From positions 2,170,001 to 2,234,000 of the forward strand of contig NZ_CP031848.1 in the NCBI RefSeq assembly GCF_003441595.1: a DNA stretch of 64,000 nt, read 5' to 3'. Positions 34,281-43,046 of the stretch are shown here, piece by piece; the stretch's first letter is position 1; the number at the start of each line of letters is the position of its first letter. Position numbers and translations under genes: made by a program. Source of the stretch: Marinobacter sp. Arc7-DN-1. Its GTDB lineage: Bacteria; Pseudomonadota; Gammaproteobacteria; Pseudomonadales; Oleiphilaceae. The notes under the pieces are model-generated. The model ran no database searches. It was not told where the DNA came from and saw nothing but the letters and a program-made list of their open reading frames with translations.

Positions 34281-34872
34281 ATATCGCCTTGAGGTGGGTC
34301 TTGACCGTGTGCTCGGTCAGGCTCAGGCTCTGACAGATTCGCTTGTTGGGGAAGCCCTGGGCCAGCAACAGCAGAACGTCCATCTGTCTGGGGGTTAATG
34401 GCAGGTCCGGTGGCAGTGGCACAAGGCCACCGGGGAAATAGCCATCCCCCCGGATCACCGCCCGGACCATACTCACCAGTGCGGACCGGCCCGCCGACTT
34501 CGCCAGGAATCCGCTTGCCCCGGCCGCCCGTGCGGCCCGCACGGTATTTTCGTCTTCACTGCTGGAAATAATCACCACCGGCGGAGCCTCCCGGTAAGAT
34601 GCCAGCCTTGGCAAAAGCGCCAGGCCGGTTTCGCCCTGCAGGGCGATGTCCAGCAGAACCAGCTCAAAGTCATCCTGATGGGCCAGCAGGTCGGCGGCGG
34701 ACTCCACGCTCCGGACAGTGGTGACCGAAGCGGCCAACGCCTCCTGCTGCATCAACCCCGCCAGGCCCTGGGCGAACAGGGCGTGGTCATCGACCAGGAG
34801 CACCTTCGCCAGGGGCAACGGACGTTCGGAACGAACCCGGTGCCGGCCCGGCTCTGAAGTGATGGCCTCCAT
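34213..34872 (-). CDS. NarL/LuxR-type response regulator
   Basis: 219 residues. Receiver domain from about residue 22 (AKVLLVDDHALFAQGLAGLM), phosphoacceptor Asp in VLLDIAL, Thr/Ser in VVIISSSED, and Lys in SGFLAKSAG. C-terminal LuxR helix-turn-helix with LTPRQMDVLLLLAQGFPNKR and HTVKTHLKAIFTQLGVHNR. Encoded tail to tail with the histidine kinase, with a 68-base overlap. Regulators of this class bind TAC...GTA type repeats such as the one at 10502-10517, but no link is shown. Confidence 0.9.
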   Translation of the reverse strand: MEAITSEPGRHRVRSERPLPLAKVLLVDDHALFAQGLAGLMQQEALAASVTTVRSVESAADLLAHQDDFELVLLDIALQGETGLALLPRLASYREAPPVVIISSSEDENTVRAARAAGASGFLAKSAGRSALVSMVRAVIRGDGYFPGGLVPLPPDLPLTPRQMDVLLLLAQGFPNKRICQSLSLTEHTVKTHLKAIFTQLGVHNRTECVSLARARGWL

Positions 34873-35081
34873 GGTTATGCCTCCCCCACTCTGTTTATTT
34901 TTGTTGCCGCAGACACGCCACTATAGGACAGGCTGGCCCATGGCTCCGCGGCCTGCTTAACATTTTTTACACGCTGGCCAGAAAGCCAGACATCGCACCC
35001 TGCAACTGAAACACAGATGTCATATTTCCGGAGCATTCTTTTCGTTTCTCAACCATCTGCCTAGTAAAGGTTTTTCTTAAA

Positions 35082-36404
35082 ATGCCCCGACTCACACGGA
35101 ATATTGCCACGTTATCCGGACTTTTTATCGCGACCATTCTGGCGCTACCCGCACAGGCCTATGAGCTGGAGATCCACGGCTCCAACACCGTTGGCGCAAC
35201 TCTCGCCCCCATGCTGGTTACCGGCTATCTGAAAGAAAGAAGCGAAGGCAGGGTTTCAGCGAAAGGCACTGGGCAGGAAAACGAACAGATACTCTCTACT
35301 CGTCTGAACAACCGGCCAATGGAGGTGCTGGTCGCCGCCCATGGTTCGAGTACCGGTTTCAAGGCACTGGCTGCCGGTCAGGCAGACATCTGGGCGTCAT
35401 CCCGCCCGGTGAAACCGTCGGAGGCGGAGCAGTTTCGTACCCGTGCCGACCTGACGGCCCTGGAGAGCGAACACGTCATTGCCATTGATGGCCTGGCGGT
35501 TCTGGTTCACCCGTCCAACCCGGTCAGTCAGATGAGCATTGACACCCTGGGGCGGATTTTCTCCGGGCAGATCCGGAACTGGTCTGAGCTGGGAGGCCCC
35601 GACCTGCCAATCCACCTGTACGCAAGGGACGACCGTTCCGGCACCTGGGACACCTTCAAATCCCTGGTTCTGGGGAAAACCTACACACTTGACGGGGAGG
35701 CCAGGCGTTACGAATCGAACGATCAGCTGTCCGATGACGTCAGCAGGGACCCATCAGGCATCGGTTTTTCCGGTCTGGCTTCCGTACACAACAGCAAACT
35801 GCTGGCGATTTCCGAAGGAAATGCTCCGGCACTGCGCCCAAACCAGTTGACCGTCGCGAGCGAGGACTACCCGCTGTCCCGGCGCCTGTTCATGTACACA
35901 GCCGGTAGCGAGATACCATCGCTGGCAGCCGGTCTGATTGAGTTCGCGCTGGGCCAGGACGGTCAGGCCCTGGTGGCGGAATCCGGGTTCATTTCCCAGA
36001 ACCCCATCGCTGTCCGGCCGGAATTTGACGACTCCACGCCCGACAGTTTTCGCCGTCTGACCGGAAACTATCAGCGCCTGACGGTCAACTTCCGGTTCTC
36101 CGAGGGCCGGACCAAACTCGACAACAAGGCCCGCAGGGACCTGCAGCGGGTGCAACAATACCTTGCACGGAATGATCGATCCTCCGGCGACCTGTTACTG
36201 ATCGGATTCGCCGACACCCAGAGCCATGAGTTGCGGGCGCAGATGATCTCGGAACTGCGCGCCCTGTCGGTACGCAAGGCGCTGCAAGAGGCGGATGTGC
36301 CGGACGTTGCCTATACCGGCTACGGCCAATACATGCCTGTCGGCGGCAGCGGCAGCCCCCGTAACGGTCGGGTGGAAGTCTGGATCAAGTCGCGTCAGCC
36401 CTGA
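35082..36404 (+). CDS. PstS-like phosphate-binding protein fused to OmpA domain
   Basis: 440 residues. Signal peptide (cleavage near LPAQA-YELE), then a PBP-like domain to about residue 310 with IHGSNTVGATLAPML, GQADIWASSRPV, IYARDDRSGTWDTFKSL-like LYARDDRSGTWDTFKS, and YPLSRRLFMYT. It ends in an OmpA C-terminal domain (VNFRFSEGRTKLDNKARRDL, then LLLIGFADTQ) that binds peptidoglycan. So a phosphate- or anion-binding module is tethered to the cell wall. No pst permease genes are near. A role in phosphate scavenging or sensing is an inference. Confidence 0.82.
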   Translation: MPRLTRNIATLSGLFIATILALPAQAYELEIHGSNTVGATLAPMLVTGYLKERSEGRVSAKGTGQENEQILSTRLNNRPMEVLVAAHGSSTGFKALAAGQADIWASSRPVKPSEAEQFRTRADLTALESEHVIAIDGLAVLVHPSNPVSQMSIDTLGRIFSGQIRNWSELGGPDLPIHLYARDDRSGTWDTFKSLVLGKTYTLDGEARRYESNDQLSDDVSRDPSGIGFSGLASVHNSKLLAISEGNAPALRPNQLTVASEDYPLSRRLFMYTAGSEIPSLAAGLIEFALGQDGQALVAESGFISQNPIAVRPEFDDSTPDSFRRLTGNYQRLTVNFRFSEGRTKLDNKARRDLQRVQQYLARNDRSSGDLLLIGFADTQSHELRAQMISELRALSVRKALQEADVPDVAYTGYGQYMPVGGSGSPRNGRVEVWIKSRQP

Positions 36405-36559
36405 TCAGCCCGCCGGGGAACGCGGGTGAGAGCGACCAACGTTCGACCGGCAACTACGGCAATCACCTATCCGCTCCCCCATCACAGATATGTTTGGGTT
36501 TTCTATACTGACGGGGTCAATCTCAATCAACAGCCACTTCCAAGCAACAGACAGGGACA

Positions 36560-37855
36560 ATGGACATCCAAAACGACCACCGTTTCGCGATCAACCTGAA
36601 TGTGCGGGGCATCCAGCCCTCGGCCACCCTTCGCATCAACGAGCTGAGCAACCAGCTCAAGTCCCAAGGCAAGGACATCATCAAACTCGGGCTGGGGCAA
36701 TCGCCCTTCCCGGTTCCCGATCGTGTGGTGGAGGCGCTCAGGGAGCACGCCCACGAAAAAGACTACCTGCCAGTCAAGGGCCTGAAAGGCCTCCGCGAAG
36801 CCATCGCCGGATACATTAACCGAAGTGAGCGCATGCGCTGTACATGGGAAGACGTTCTCATCGGCCCGGGATCGAAAGAACTTCTGTTCATGCTGCAACT
36901 GGCCTATTACGGCGATTTGCTGATTCCGCGCCCGAGCTGGGTGTCCTATGCCCCGCAGGCACGGATTATCGGTCGCTCGGTACACTGGCTGCCGACTCAC
37001 GCCGAGAACAACTGGCAGCTGACCGCCGAGGAACTGGACATCGTCTGCCGCGACGACCCGTCCCGGCCCCGGATCCTGATCCTGAACTACCCGTCCAACC
37101 CGACCGGCTGCACCTACACCGACGATCAGCTGCTGGCCATTGCCAACGTGGCCCGCAAATACCGGCTGATCCTGCTGTCGGACGAGATCTACGGCGAAGT
37201 ACACTTCGAAGGCAGACACAAATCCATCGCCCGCTATTACCCGGAAGGCACCATCATCAGTACCGGCCTGAGCAAGTGGGCCGGTGCCGGTGGCTGGCGT
37301 CTCGGTACCTTTATCTTCCCGCCGGAACTTCGACCGCTGCAGGACGCGATGGCCATCATCGCCAGCGAAACCTACACCGCCACCAGTGCGCCGATTCAGC
37401 ATGCGGCCATTGCCGCGTTCAACGGCGGCGACGACATTGAAGAATACCTCAAGCAGTCCCGTCGGATTCTGAAAGTGGTGGGCGAGTACATGCATCGCCG
37501 CCTCAGCGAGATGGGGGCGGTGGTCCAGAAGCCTGAGGGCGCGTTCTATCTGTTCCCGGACTTCTCGGGTTTCCGGGATCAACTGGCGAAGAAGGACATC
37601 AAGACCAGCCAGGCCTTCTGCCAGGCCCTGCTGGAAAACACCGGCGTGGCCATCCTGCCGGCCAGCGACTTCGGATTCGTACCGGATCACCTGGCGGCCC
37701 GCCTGGCCTTTGTGGATTTCGACGGCGCCGAATCCCTACGGCTGGCGGGTGGCGACTACGCGGATCAGGAACTGGGCGACGAGTTCATCAAACAGGCCGG
37801 CCCGAGACTGGTCAAAGCCATGGACAAGATGGACCAATGGCTGAACAGCCTCTGA
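36560..37855 (+). CDS. class I/II PLP-dependent aminotransferase
   Basis: 431 residues, fold type I. KLGLGQSPFPVPDRV near residue 45, LNYPSNPTGCTYT (the conserved NPTG), DEIYGEV with the Asp that holds the pyridine nitrogen, and the PLP Lys in STGLSKWAGAGGWRLG, with Arg GWR nearby. A carboxylate-binding Arg lies towards the C-terminus (ARLAF). It is an aspartate/aromatic-type transaminase, but the substrate cannot be fixed. A TATACT -10-like box lies about 50 bases upstream, and AGGG precedes the ATG. Confidence 0.87.
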   Translation: MDIQNDHRFAINLNVRGIQPSATLRINELSNQLKSQGKDIIKLGLGQSPFPVPDRVVEALREHAHEKDYLPVKGLKGLREAIAGYINRSERMRCTWEDVLIGPGSKELLFMLQLAYYGDLLIPRPSWVSYAPQARIIGRSVHWLPTHAENNWQLTAEELDIVCRDDPSRPRILILNYPSNPTGCTYTDDQLLAIANVARKYRLILLSDEIYGEVHFEGRHKSIARYYPEGTIISTGLSKWAGAGGWRLGTFIFPPELRPLQDAMAIIASETYTATSAPIQHAAIAAFNGGDDIEEYLKQSRRILKVVGEYMHRRLSEMGAVVQKPEGAFYLFPDFSGFRDQLAKKDIKTSQAFCQALLENTGVAILPASDFGFVPDHLAARLAFVDFDGAESLRLAGGDYADQELGDEFIKQAGPRLVKAMDKMDQWLNSL

Positions 37856-37911
37856 TTCTGCCGTGTTAGACTGGCGCCCTCATTCTGCTACGGGATATCA
37901 ACGAGGGCGCC

Positions 37912-38736
37912 ATGTCTGATTCTGCTTCCCTGCTCGAGATTACCGACTTTGCTGAAACCCTGGCTCGCGAGGCAGGCGAACTGATCCGTCGCGAGCGTGC
38001 CGGCAATGCCCTGCGTACCGACTACAAACACCAGACCGAGCTGGTGACCCACGCCGATGTGATGGCCGATGAATTCATCACCGGCGCCATCCGCAAGCGA
38101 TTCCCTGGCCATCGCATCCTCTCCGAGGAAACCATGCCGGACCTGAGCCAGGCCGAGGAGCTTGAGACGCCGCTGTGGATCGTGGATCCCATCGACGGCA
38201 CGGTGAACTACGCCTACGGCCACCCCCAGGTTGCGGTGTCGATTGCCTATGCCGAAAAGGGCCGGGTCCAGGCCGGGGTTGTGCACGCACCGTTTCCCGG
38301 CGAAACCTTCCGGGCGACCCGTTCAGAAGGCGCCACCCTCAATGATCGTCCTATCCGCCACAGTGGCGCCACGGTTCCCCGGGACTCCCTGTTCGCTACC
38401 GGTTTTCCGTATACCAAGGACAACCTGGAACCGTTGGTCAAACGCCTGGACGCGATGATTCACCAGTGCCGGGATCTGCGCCGCATTGGTTCAGCGGCGC
38501 TGGACATCTGCTGGGTGGCCTGCGGACGCCTGGACATCTATTACGAAAACGTCAGCCCCTGGGACTTCGCCGCTGCCCGCCTGATCGCCCTGGAAGCCGG
38601 CGCCACAGCGGGTCATTTCAGCAAAGTGCCGGACGGTTACCCCGCCGACCTCTGGGGCCGGGACATCCTGATTTCGGCACCGGCGGTCTGGGAGCCGGTT
38701 CGCGGGATTCTTCGTGCGGCTTCCGGGTATGAGTGA
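37912..38736 (+). CDS. inositol monophosphatase family protein
   Basis: 274 residues. Metal-dependent sugar phosphatase of the IMPase/SuhB/CysQ superfamily: the metal ligands are in LSEETMP and WIVDPIDGTVNYAYG, and the C-terminal motif is SPWDFAAARLIALEAGA. The first Glu and the DxxDGT ligands are intact. Possible substrates are inositol phosphate, histidinol phosphate or 3'-phosphoadenosine compounds. AGGG-type ribosome site with six-base spacing. The repeat nest at 38784-39116 follows its stop. Confidence 0.88.
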   Translation: MSDSASLLEITDFAETLAREAGELIRRERAGNALRTDYKHQTELVTHADVMADEFITGAIRKRFPGHRILSEETMPDLSQAEELETPLWIVDPIDGTVNYAYGHPQVAVSIAYAEKGRVQAGVVHAPFPGETFRATRSEGATLNDRPIRHSGATVPRDSLFATGFPYTKDNLEPLVKRLDAMIHQCRDLRRIGSAALDICWVACGRLDIYYENVSPWDFAAARLIALEAGATAGHFSKVPDGYPADLWGRDILISAPAVWEPVRGILRAASGYE

Positions 38737-38783
38737 GGTTTCGGAGCCAGCCTCTGTTGTGCAGCCTGCCGGCTTTAGAGGCA

Positions 38784-38895
38784 GGCATGGAATGGGAGCC
38801 TTCTTCCCGGAACCGCTACAAGCACATCCATGTGCGCTTGACTCCGGCCATCCATGGCCTCCGACATTCCGGGAAGAAGGCTCCCATCCCATGCC
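38784..38895 (-). repeat. long-armed hairpin element, copy A
   Basis: Arms of 29 bases (38784-38812 and 38867-38895) are inverted repeats with one mismatch (A at 38791). They enclose a 54-base core. Read on the minus strand, the core contains GGCCATGGATGGCC and GCACATGGATGTGC, two small hairpins with GG turns. The core differs from copy B at only 5 of 54 positions when B is reversed. Located 47 bases after the IMPase stop. Confidence 0.85.
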
Positions 38896-38937
38896 GACGT
38901 TACTTAGGTGATATTCGAAACCCGAACAAGGCAACAT

Positions 38938-38982
38938 CGTAGGTCCGATTAGACAAAACCGTAATCTGACAATCGACCTACC
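38938..38982. repeat. degenerate interspersed hairpin repeat (GTAGGTCGGATTA type)
   Basis: GTAGGTCCGATT at 38939-38950 pairs with AATCGACCTAC at 38971-38981, apart from one extra C. The shape resembles the widespread proteobacterial intergenic palindrome GTAGGTCGGATTA...TAATCCGAC, here decayed in the middle. Confidence 0.5.
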
Positions 38983-39006
38983 GCTGATATATCTGATGAT
39001 TCAGAA

Positions 39007-39116
39007 GGGATTGGTGGGATTGCCCTGCACAGAATGTTGGAGGCCAAGGATGGCCGGAAACAAGCGCACATGGATGTGCTCGTAGCGGTTCTGTGCAGGG
39101 CAATCCCACCAATCCC
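39007..39116 (+). repeat. long-armed hairpin element, copy B
   Basis: Perfect 28-base inverted arms (39007-39034 and 39089-39116) around a 54-base core that starts TGTTGGAGGCCAAGGATGGC and includes GCACATGGATGTGC. It lies 112 bases after copy A in the opposite orientation and 45 bases beyond the slmA stop. The arms differ from those of the other copies. Confidence 0.87.
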
Positions 39117-39161
39117 CTGCGCCACAAGCATCAGGCTACGAACCAGAAGCCAACTCGAAGC

Positions 39162-39749
39162 TTAGCCCCAAACACCTTCAGCAACCAACCCCCAACTCTC
39201 GTCGAAGTCGGTCGAAGGCAACCGCGAAAACGAGGACCGGACAAACCGTTGGATTCGGCCTTCCACGAACACCAGGACATAATCCGCCCCCCGGGCGGCA
39301 CTGGTTCGGGGCCTCAGGCCCTGGCGGATTTCGCCTTCTTTGAGGGCCTGGCGCACCTGGGTTTCCAGGCGTTCGAAAAACTGCGACGCGCGTCTGCGCA
39401 GGGCGTCGTTCTCGCCCATCAGGGCATCGCCGGTCAGCACGCAGCACAGGCCCGGATTGCGTTCGGCGAACACCAGTACCAGATGCACCAGTTGTTGCAG
39501 GCGAACCCGCACATCCTCCTGCTCCTGGAGGATCACCTGGCAGCGTGAGAAAACCGCGTCTTCGGCAAACTCGATCAGGGCCTCGAACATTTTCCGCTTG
39601 CTCGGAAAATGACGGTACAGCGCCGCCTCGGTGACGCCCACGGATTTGGCAAGGCCGGCAGTGGTGATGCGGGCTCCCGGGTCGGTCTCCAGGAGTTCCA
39701 CAAGGGCATGGAGAATCGCCTCGCGGCGACTGGGTTTCTGGTCAGTCAT
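39162..39749 (-). CDS. slmA: SlmA-like nucleoid occlusion factor (TetR family)
   Basis: 195 residues from the ATG at 39749; upstream in-frame codons run into the REP-like repeat and are not used. The TetR helix-turn-helix reads ITTAGLAKSVGVTEAALYRH, then FPSKRKMFEALIEF, and the later stretch FAERNPGLCCVLTGDALM matches SlmA closely. SlmA binds chromosomal sites and blocks FtsZ ring assembly over the nucleoid. The length and C-terminal RFVRSSFSRLPSTDFDESW agree with the family. No good ribosome site is visible. Confidence 0.85.
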   Translation of the reverse strand: MTDQKPSRREAILHALVELLETDPGARITTAGLAKSVGVTEAALYRHFPSKRKMFEALIEFAEDAVFSRCQVILQEQEDVRVRLQQLVHLVLVFAERNPGLCCVLTGDALMGENDALRRRASQFFERLETQVRQALKEGEIRQGLRPRTSAARGADYVLVFVEGRIQRFVRSSFSRLPSTDFDESWGLVAEGVWG

Positions 39750-39825
39750 GGCAGGACAGCAGCGCTCTGATTTATCGTTGTCGGGGCCGGTCGTTGGGTG
39801 CCGGCCCTCGGTTATCTTTGAACCT

Positions 39826-39905
39826 GAGATCGGATGAATGCTTTCATCTGATCCCATTTTCAGCCGGGGTCAGATGAACGCTTTCATCTGACCCCAATTT
39901 CAGCC
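39826..39905. repeat. two tandem REP-like hairpins
   Basis: Two 40-base units in direct order, each ending in CATTTTCAGC or CAATTTCAGC. The second holds a perfect 13-base stem GGGGTCAGATGAA / TTCATCTGACCCC with loop CGCT. The first is a diverged copy (GATCGGATGAA / TTCATCTGATC). GGGGTCAGA...TCTGACCCC is a common palindrome of gammaproteobacteria associated with REP-type tyrosine transposases (family knowledge). Located between thiG and slmA, both on the minus strand. Confidence 0.8.
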
Positions 39906-39908
39906 TTA

Positions 39909-40718
39909 TCAAAAGAAGGTGCCATCAATCGGCGACGATGCGCTGGCATAGAGTTTCTTGGGCATCCGGCCGGCCAGGTAGGCTTCACGGCCGGCTTCAA
40001 TAGCCAAGCGCATGGCGTTGGCCATTTTAATCGGGTCCTTGGCCTGGGCGATCGCGGTATTCATAAGCACCCCGTCGCAACCCAGCTCCATGGCAATAGT
40101 GGCGTCGGATGCAGTGCCAACGCCGGCGTCGACCAGCACGGGAACGCTGGCATTCTCGACAATCAGGCGGATGTTGTACCGGTTCTGGATGCCAAGCCCG
40201 GAGCCAATGGGCGCGCCCAGGGGCATGATTGCAATACACCCCATATCTTCAAGGCGCTTTGCCAGCAATGGGTCGTCGGAGCAGTAGACCATCACCTTGA
40301 AGCCGTCCCGGATCAGCTCCTCGGCCGCCACCAGTGTTTCGGTCATGTTCGGGTAGAGGGTCTTTTCCTCACCCAGGACCTCCAGTTTCACCAGATCGTG
40401 GCCATCGAGGAGTTCCCGGGCCAGTTTGCAGGTGCGCACCGCATCCCTGGCGGTGTAACAGCCAGCGGTGTTAGGCAGGATGGTGTAGCGTTCCGGAGAA
40501 ATCACATCCAGCAGGTTGGGCTCATCCGGGTTCTGGCCCAGGTTGGTCCGGCGAACGGCAACGGTGACGATTTCCGCGCCGCTGGTCTCAATGGCATGAC
40601 CGGTTTCCATGAGGTCGCGGTATTTGCCGGTGCCCACCAGCAATCGGGACTGATAAACCCGGCCGGCGATTTCCAGGGGTTTGTCTTCGGGAAGCTGCAG
40701 TTCGGATGTCTCTGTCAT
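39909..40718 (-). CDS. thiG: thiazole synthase
   Basis: 269 residues from the ATG at 40718, preceded by AGGAAC. Builds the thiazole phosphate ring of thiamine from deoxyxylulose 5-phosphate, dehydroglycine and ThiS thiocarboxylate. Motifs are [55 protein letters not shown] (Schiff-base Lys in the KLEV region), [14 protein letters not shown] and [15 protein letters not shown]. Lies 78 bases after thiS, in the usual thiS-thiG order. Confidence 0.96.
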   Translation of the reverse strand: MTETSELQLPEDKPLEIAGRVYQSRLLVGTGKYRDLMETGHAIETSGAEIVTVAVRRTNLGQNPDEPNLLDVISPERYTILPNTAGCYTARDAVRTCKLARELLDGHDLVKLEVLGEEKTLYPNMTETLVAAEELIRDGFKVMVYCSDDPLLAKRLEDMGCIAIMPLGAPIGSGLGIQNRYNIRLIVENASVPVLVDAGVGTASDATIAMELGCDGVLMNTAIAQAKDPIKMANAMRLAIEAGREAYLAGRMPKKLYASASSPIDGTFF

Positions 40719-40796
40719 AGTGTTCCTGGGTAGCTTGAATTCGGGACGATGAAAACCGTCGGTACGGTGGCTCAATCAGCGGCAAGTGCACTATCG

Positions 40797-40997
40797 TCAG
40801 CCGCCACCAATGGCGTGAACAACTTCTACACGGTCGCCATCGCTTAGGGTAAATTCCGGGTGCCGGCTCCGGGGGACGATGTCCTCATTAACCTCGACGG
40901 CCAGCCGTTTGCCGCCGAGGGCCATTTTATCAATCAGCGTGGCAATGGTCGCGCCTGCCGGCAACTCCATCGCATCGCCATTTACCTGAACCTGCAT
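40797..40997 (-). CDS. thiS: sulfur carrier protein ThiS
   Basis: 66 residues, ubiquitin-like beta-grasp fold, ending in the required Gly-Gly (VVHAIGGG). The C-terminus is adenylated and thiolated and gives sulfur to ThiG for the thiazole ring. The start at 40997 follows AGAGGTG. The DUF423 gene ends 22 bases upstream. Confidence 0.94.
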   Translation of the reverse strand: MQVQVNGDAMELPAGATIATLIDKMALGGKRLAVEVNEDIVPRSRHPEFTLSDGDRVEVVHAIGGG

Positions 40998-41019
40998 GTG
41001 TGCTGCACCTCTGTATTCG

Positions 41020-41433
41020 TCATTTGTTCCGGCGTATCGCGGACATTACCAACAGTGCCCAACCAACCATAAAGCACCCCCCGCCGAGCGGAGTAACCGG
41101 ACCAATCCAGCGGATGTCGGTCAGAACCAGCAGGTAAAGACTGCCGCTGAACAGCAGGATTCCAGCCAGATAAAACCCGGAGGCCCAGCACAGAAGTCTT
41201 CTGGACAGGCCCAGCCCGGATAACACCGCCACCAGAACCAGCGCAATGGAGTGGTACATCTGATAGGTGACGGCGGTCTGGAAAACTTCAAGACCCCGTT
41301 CGCTGACCAGGCTGCGCAGACCGTGGGCGCCAAAGGCACCGGCCAGCACCGCCAGAAGTGCCAGAAGGCCGCCGGCGACAAGGGGAGCCCCCAAAACGCG
41401 CCCGGTGCCCTGTTTTACGGAGTCAGCAGTCAC
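41020..41433 (-). CDS. DUF423 family membrane protein
   Basis: 137 residues with four hydrophobic segments. The conserved N-terminal LAGAFGAHGLRS and TAVTYQMYHSIALVLVA mark DUF423 (YgdD-like) small inner-membrane proteins of unknown function. The start overlaps the end of apaH by 11 bases, and thiS follows 22 bases later, so it belongs to the long operon pdxA-rsmA-apaH-DUF423-thiSG. Confidence 0.85.
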   Translation of the reverse strand: MTADSVKQGTGRVLGAPLVAGGLLALLAVLAGAFGAHGLRSLVSERGLEVFQTAVTYQMYHSIALVLVAVLSGLGLSRRLLCWASGFYLAGILLFSGSLYLLVLTDIRWIGPVTPLGGGCFMVGWALLVMSAIRRNK

Positions 41434-42223
41434 AGTGGATCTTTTCTCCGGAGTCCAGATTCATCATGGTCAGTACGCCGCCCCAGACACAGCCGGTATC
41501 CAGGCCGATGAACCGATCATCTCCGGTGTTGCCTTCCAATGCCGCCCAATGCCCGAATACCACACGAGTATCGTCACCACGAGCGTAGCGGAACCAGGGG
41601 GCAAAGCCTTCCGGGGCACTGTCCGCGGAGTCCTTGGTGGTCAGCTCCAGCGTGCCATCCCCGGCAATAAACCGCATACGGGTGAAATAATTGGTAATAA
41701 CCCGCCAGCGGTCCATGCCCGCCAGGCCTTCATCCCAGCACTCCGGCCGGTTGCCATACATGTGGGTGAAATAGTCTTCTGCGGCATTACCGCGGATCAC
41801 CTCTTCCACCTCGCGGGCACAGCGCATGGCCTGTTCCACGGACCAGATATGGGGCAGCCCCGCGTGGGCCATGACCAGGTTGCGGGCCGGATCGTGAATA
41901 CAGAGATACTGTTGCCGGAGCCAGTCCACCAGCCGGTCGTGGTCGGGCGCTTCCAGAATATCGGCCAGGGTGTCTTTACGGCGGGTTTCATGGCCACCCA
42001 GGGCAACCGCCAGCAGGTGCAGGTCGTGATTGCCGAGCACCACCACCGCAGAGCTCCCAAGGCTTTCAATGTATCTCAGGGTTTCCAGTGAGGAAGGGCC
42101 CCGGTTGATCAGGTCCCCCGCTACCCAGAGGCGGTCCCGTGAGGGTGAGAAGTCCACTTTGGCCAGAACATCCCTCAGGCGGTCGTAACAGCCCTGAATA
42201 TCGCCAATGGCGTAGTCAGTCAT
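41423..42223 (-). CDS. apaH: symmetrical bis(5'-nucleosyl)-tetraphosphatase
   Basis: 266 residues. Hydrolyses Ap4A to two ADP and removes Np4N caps from RNA. Calcineurin-like metallophosphatase motifs: YAIGDIQGCYDRLRD, VAGDLINRGPSSLET, VVLGNHDLHLLAVA, and later VMAHAGLPHIW and VVFGHWAALEG. Overlaps rsmA by 8 bases and DUF423 by 11, so translation is coupled. The rsmA-apaH pairing is conserved in gammaproteobacteria. Confidence 0.95.
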   Translation of the reverse strand: MTDYAIGDIQGCYDRLRDVLAKVDFSPSRDRLWVAGDLINRGPSSLETLRYIESLGSSAVVVLGNHDLHLLAVALGGHETRRKDTLADILEAPDHDRLVDWLRQQYLCIHDPARNLVMAHAGLPHIWSVEQAMRCAREVEEVIRGNAAEDYFTHMYGNRPECWDEGLAGMDRWRVITNYFTRMRFIAGDGTLELTTKDSADSAPEGFAPWFRYARGDDTRVVFGHWAALEGNTGDDRFIGLDTGCVWGGVLTMMNLDSGEKIHCDC

Positions 42224-43046
42224 TACTTACCTCGTTTGCCGTTTTAGCCGCGCCTTTTTCATCCGCCAACAGATCTGCAATGGCCACATAATCGGCCAGG
42301 CCCAGGTTCTCAGGGCGCAGGCCGTCGCTGATTCCCAGGCTCTGCAGCTGTGCCACTGACACCATGCCCCCAAGGGCCTTGCGCAGGGTTTTTCGGCGGG
42401 CGTTGAAGGCGGTCCGCACCACGGCCTGCAGGGTGGTCAGATCCCTGGCCGGATGTGGCAGGGTCCCATGAGGCACCAGGCGGACAATGGCCGACTCCAC
42501 TTTCGGTGCCGGCCGGAAAGCGCCGGGGCCGACTTCAAATAACGGCTGCACCTTGCAGAAATACTGGGTCATAATGCCCAGACGCCCGTAATTGTTGTCC
42601 CCCGGTACCGCCGCCATCCGCTGCACCACCTCTTTCTGGAGCATGAAGTGCATGTCCTGCACGACACCTGCCTGCCCCAGCAGGTGGAAAATCAATGGCG
42701 TAGATATGTTATACGGCAGGTTGCCTATAATCCGCAGGGGCCGGTCAACCATCAGCTGGCTGAAATCGAACTTGAGCGCATCCGCTTCATGGATCCGGAA
42801 TTCCGGGTAGTTGAAGAATTTGGTGCGCAGTACCGGAATCAGGTCTCGGTCAAGCTCCACCACCTGGAGCCGGGGGTTCACCGCCAGGATTTCCTCGGTC
42901 AGGGCGCCCAGGCCAGGGCCGATTTCCACGATCGAGTCATCCGGCCCGGGGTTAATGGCGCGGATGATGCGCTCGATAACGCCCGGGTCGTGCAGGAAGT
43001 TCTGACCAAACCGCTTTCTGGCCTGGTGGCCGGCTTTGTTACTCAC
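42216..43046 (-). CDS. rsmA: 16S rRNA dimethyladenosine transferase
   Basis: 276 residues (KsgA). Dimethylates two adjacent adenosines in the 3' helix of 16S rRNA late in small-subunit assembly. ARKRFGQNFLHDPGVIERII at the N-terminus, SAM motif IVEIGPGLGALTEEIL, catalytic NLPYNIST, and a C-terminal domain with FNARRKTLRKAL. Overlaps pdxA by 4 bases and apaH by 8 bases. Confidence 0.96.
   Translation of the reverse strand: MSNKAGHQARKRFGQNFLHDPGVIERIIRAINPGPDDSIVEIGPGLGALTEEILAVNPRLQVVELDRDLIPVLRTKFFNYPEFRIHEADALKFDFSQLMVDRPLRIIGNLPYNISTPLIFHLLGQAGVVQDMHFMLQKEVVQRMAAVPGDNNYGRLGIMTQYFCKVQPLFEVGPGAFRPAPKVESAIVRLVPHGTLPHPARDLTTLQAVVRTAFNARRKTLRKALGGMVSVAQLQSLGISDGLRPENLGLADYVAIADLLADEKGAAKTANEVSND

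Noticed and set aside
38784..39116. CRISPR array or integron attC sites
   Set aside because: There is no regular repeat-spacer series and no cas or integrase gene. attC sites have short conserved R'/R'' cores, which are not seen here.
39750..39857. Longer SlmA start at 39857
   Set aside because: The extra codons lie in the first REP-like hairpin and do not fit the SlmA N-terminus.
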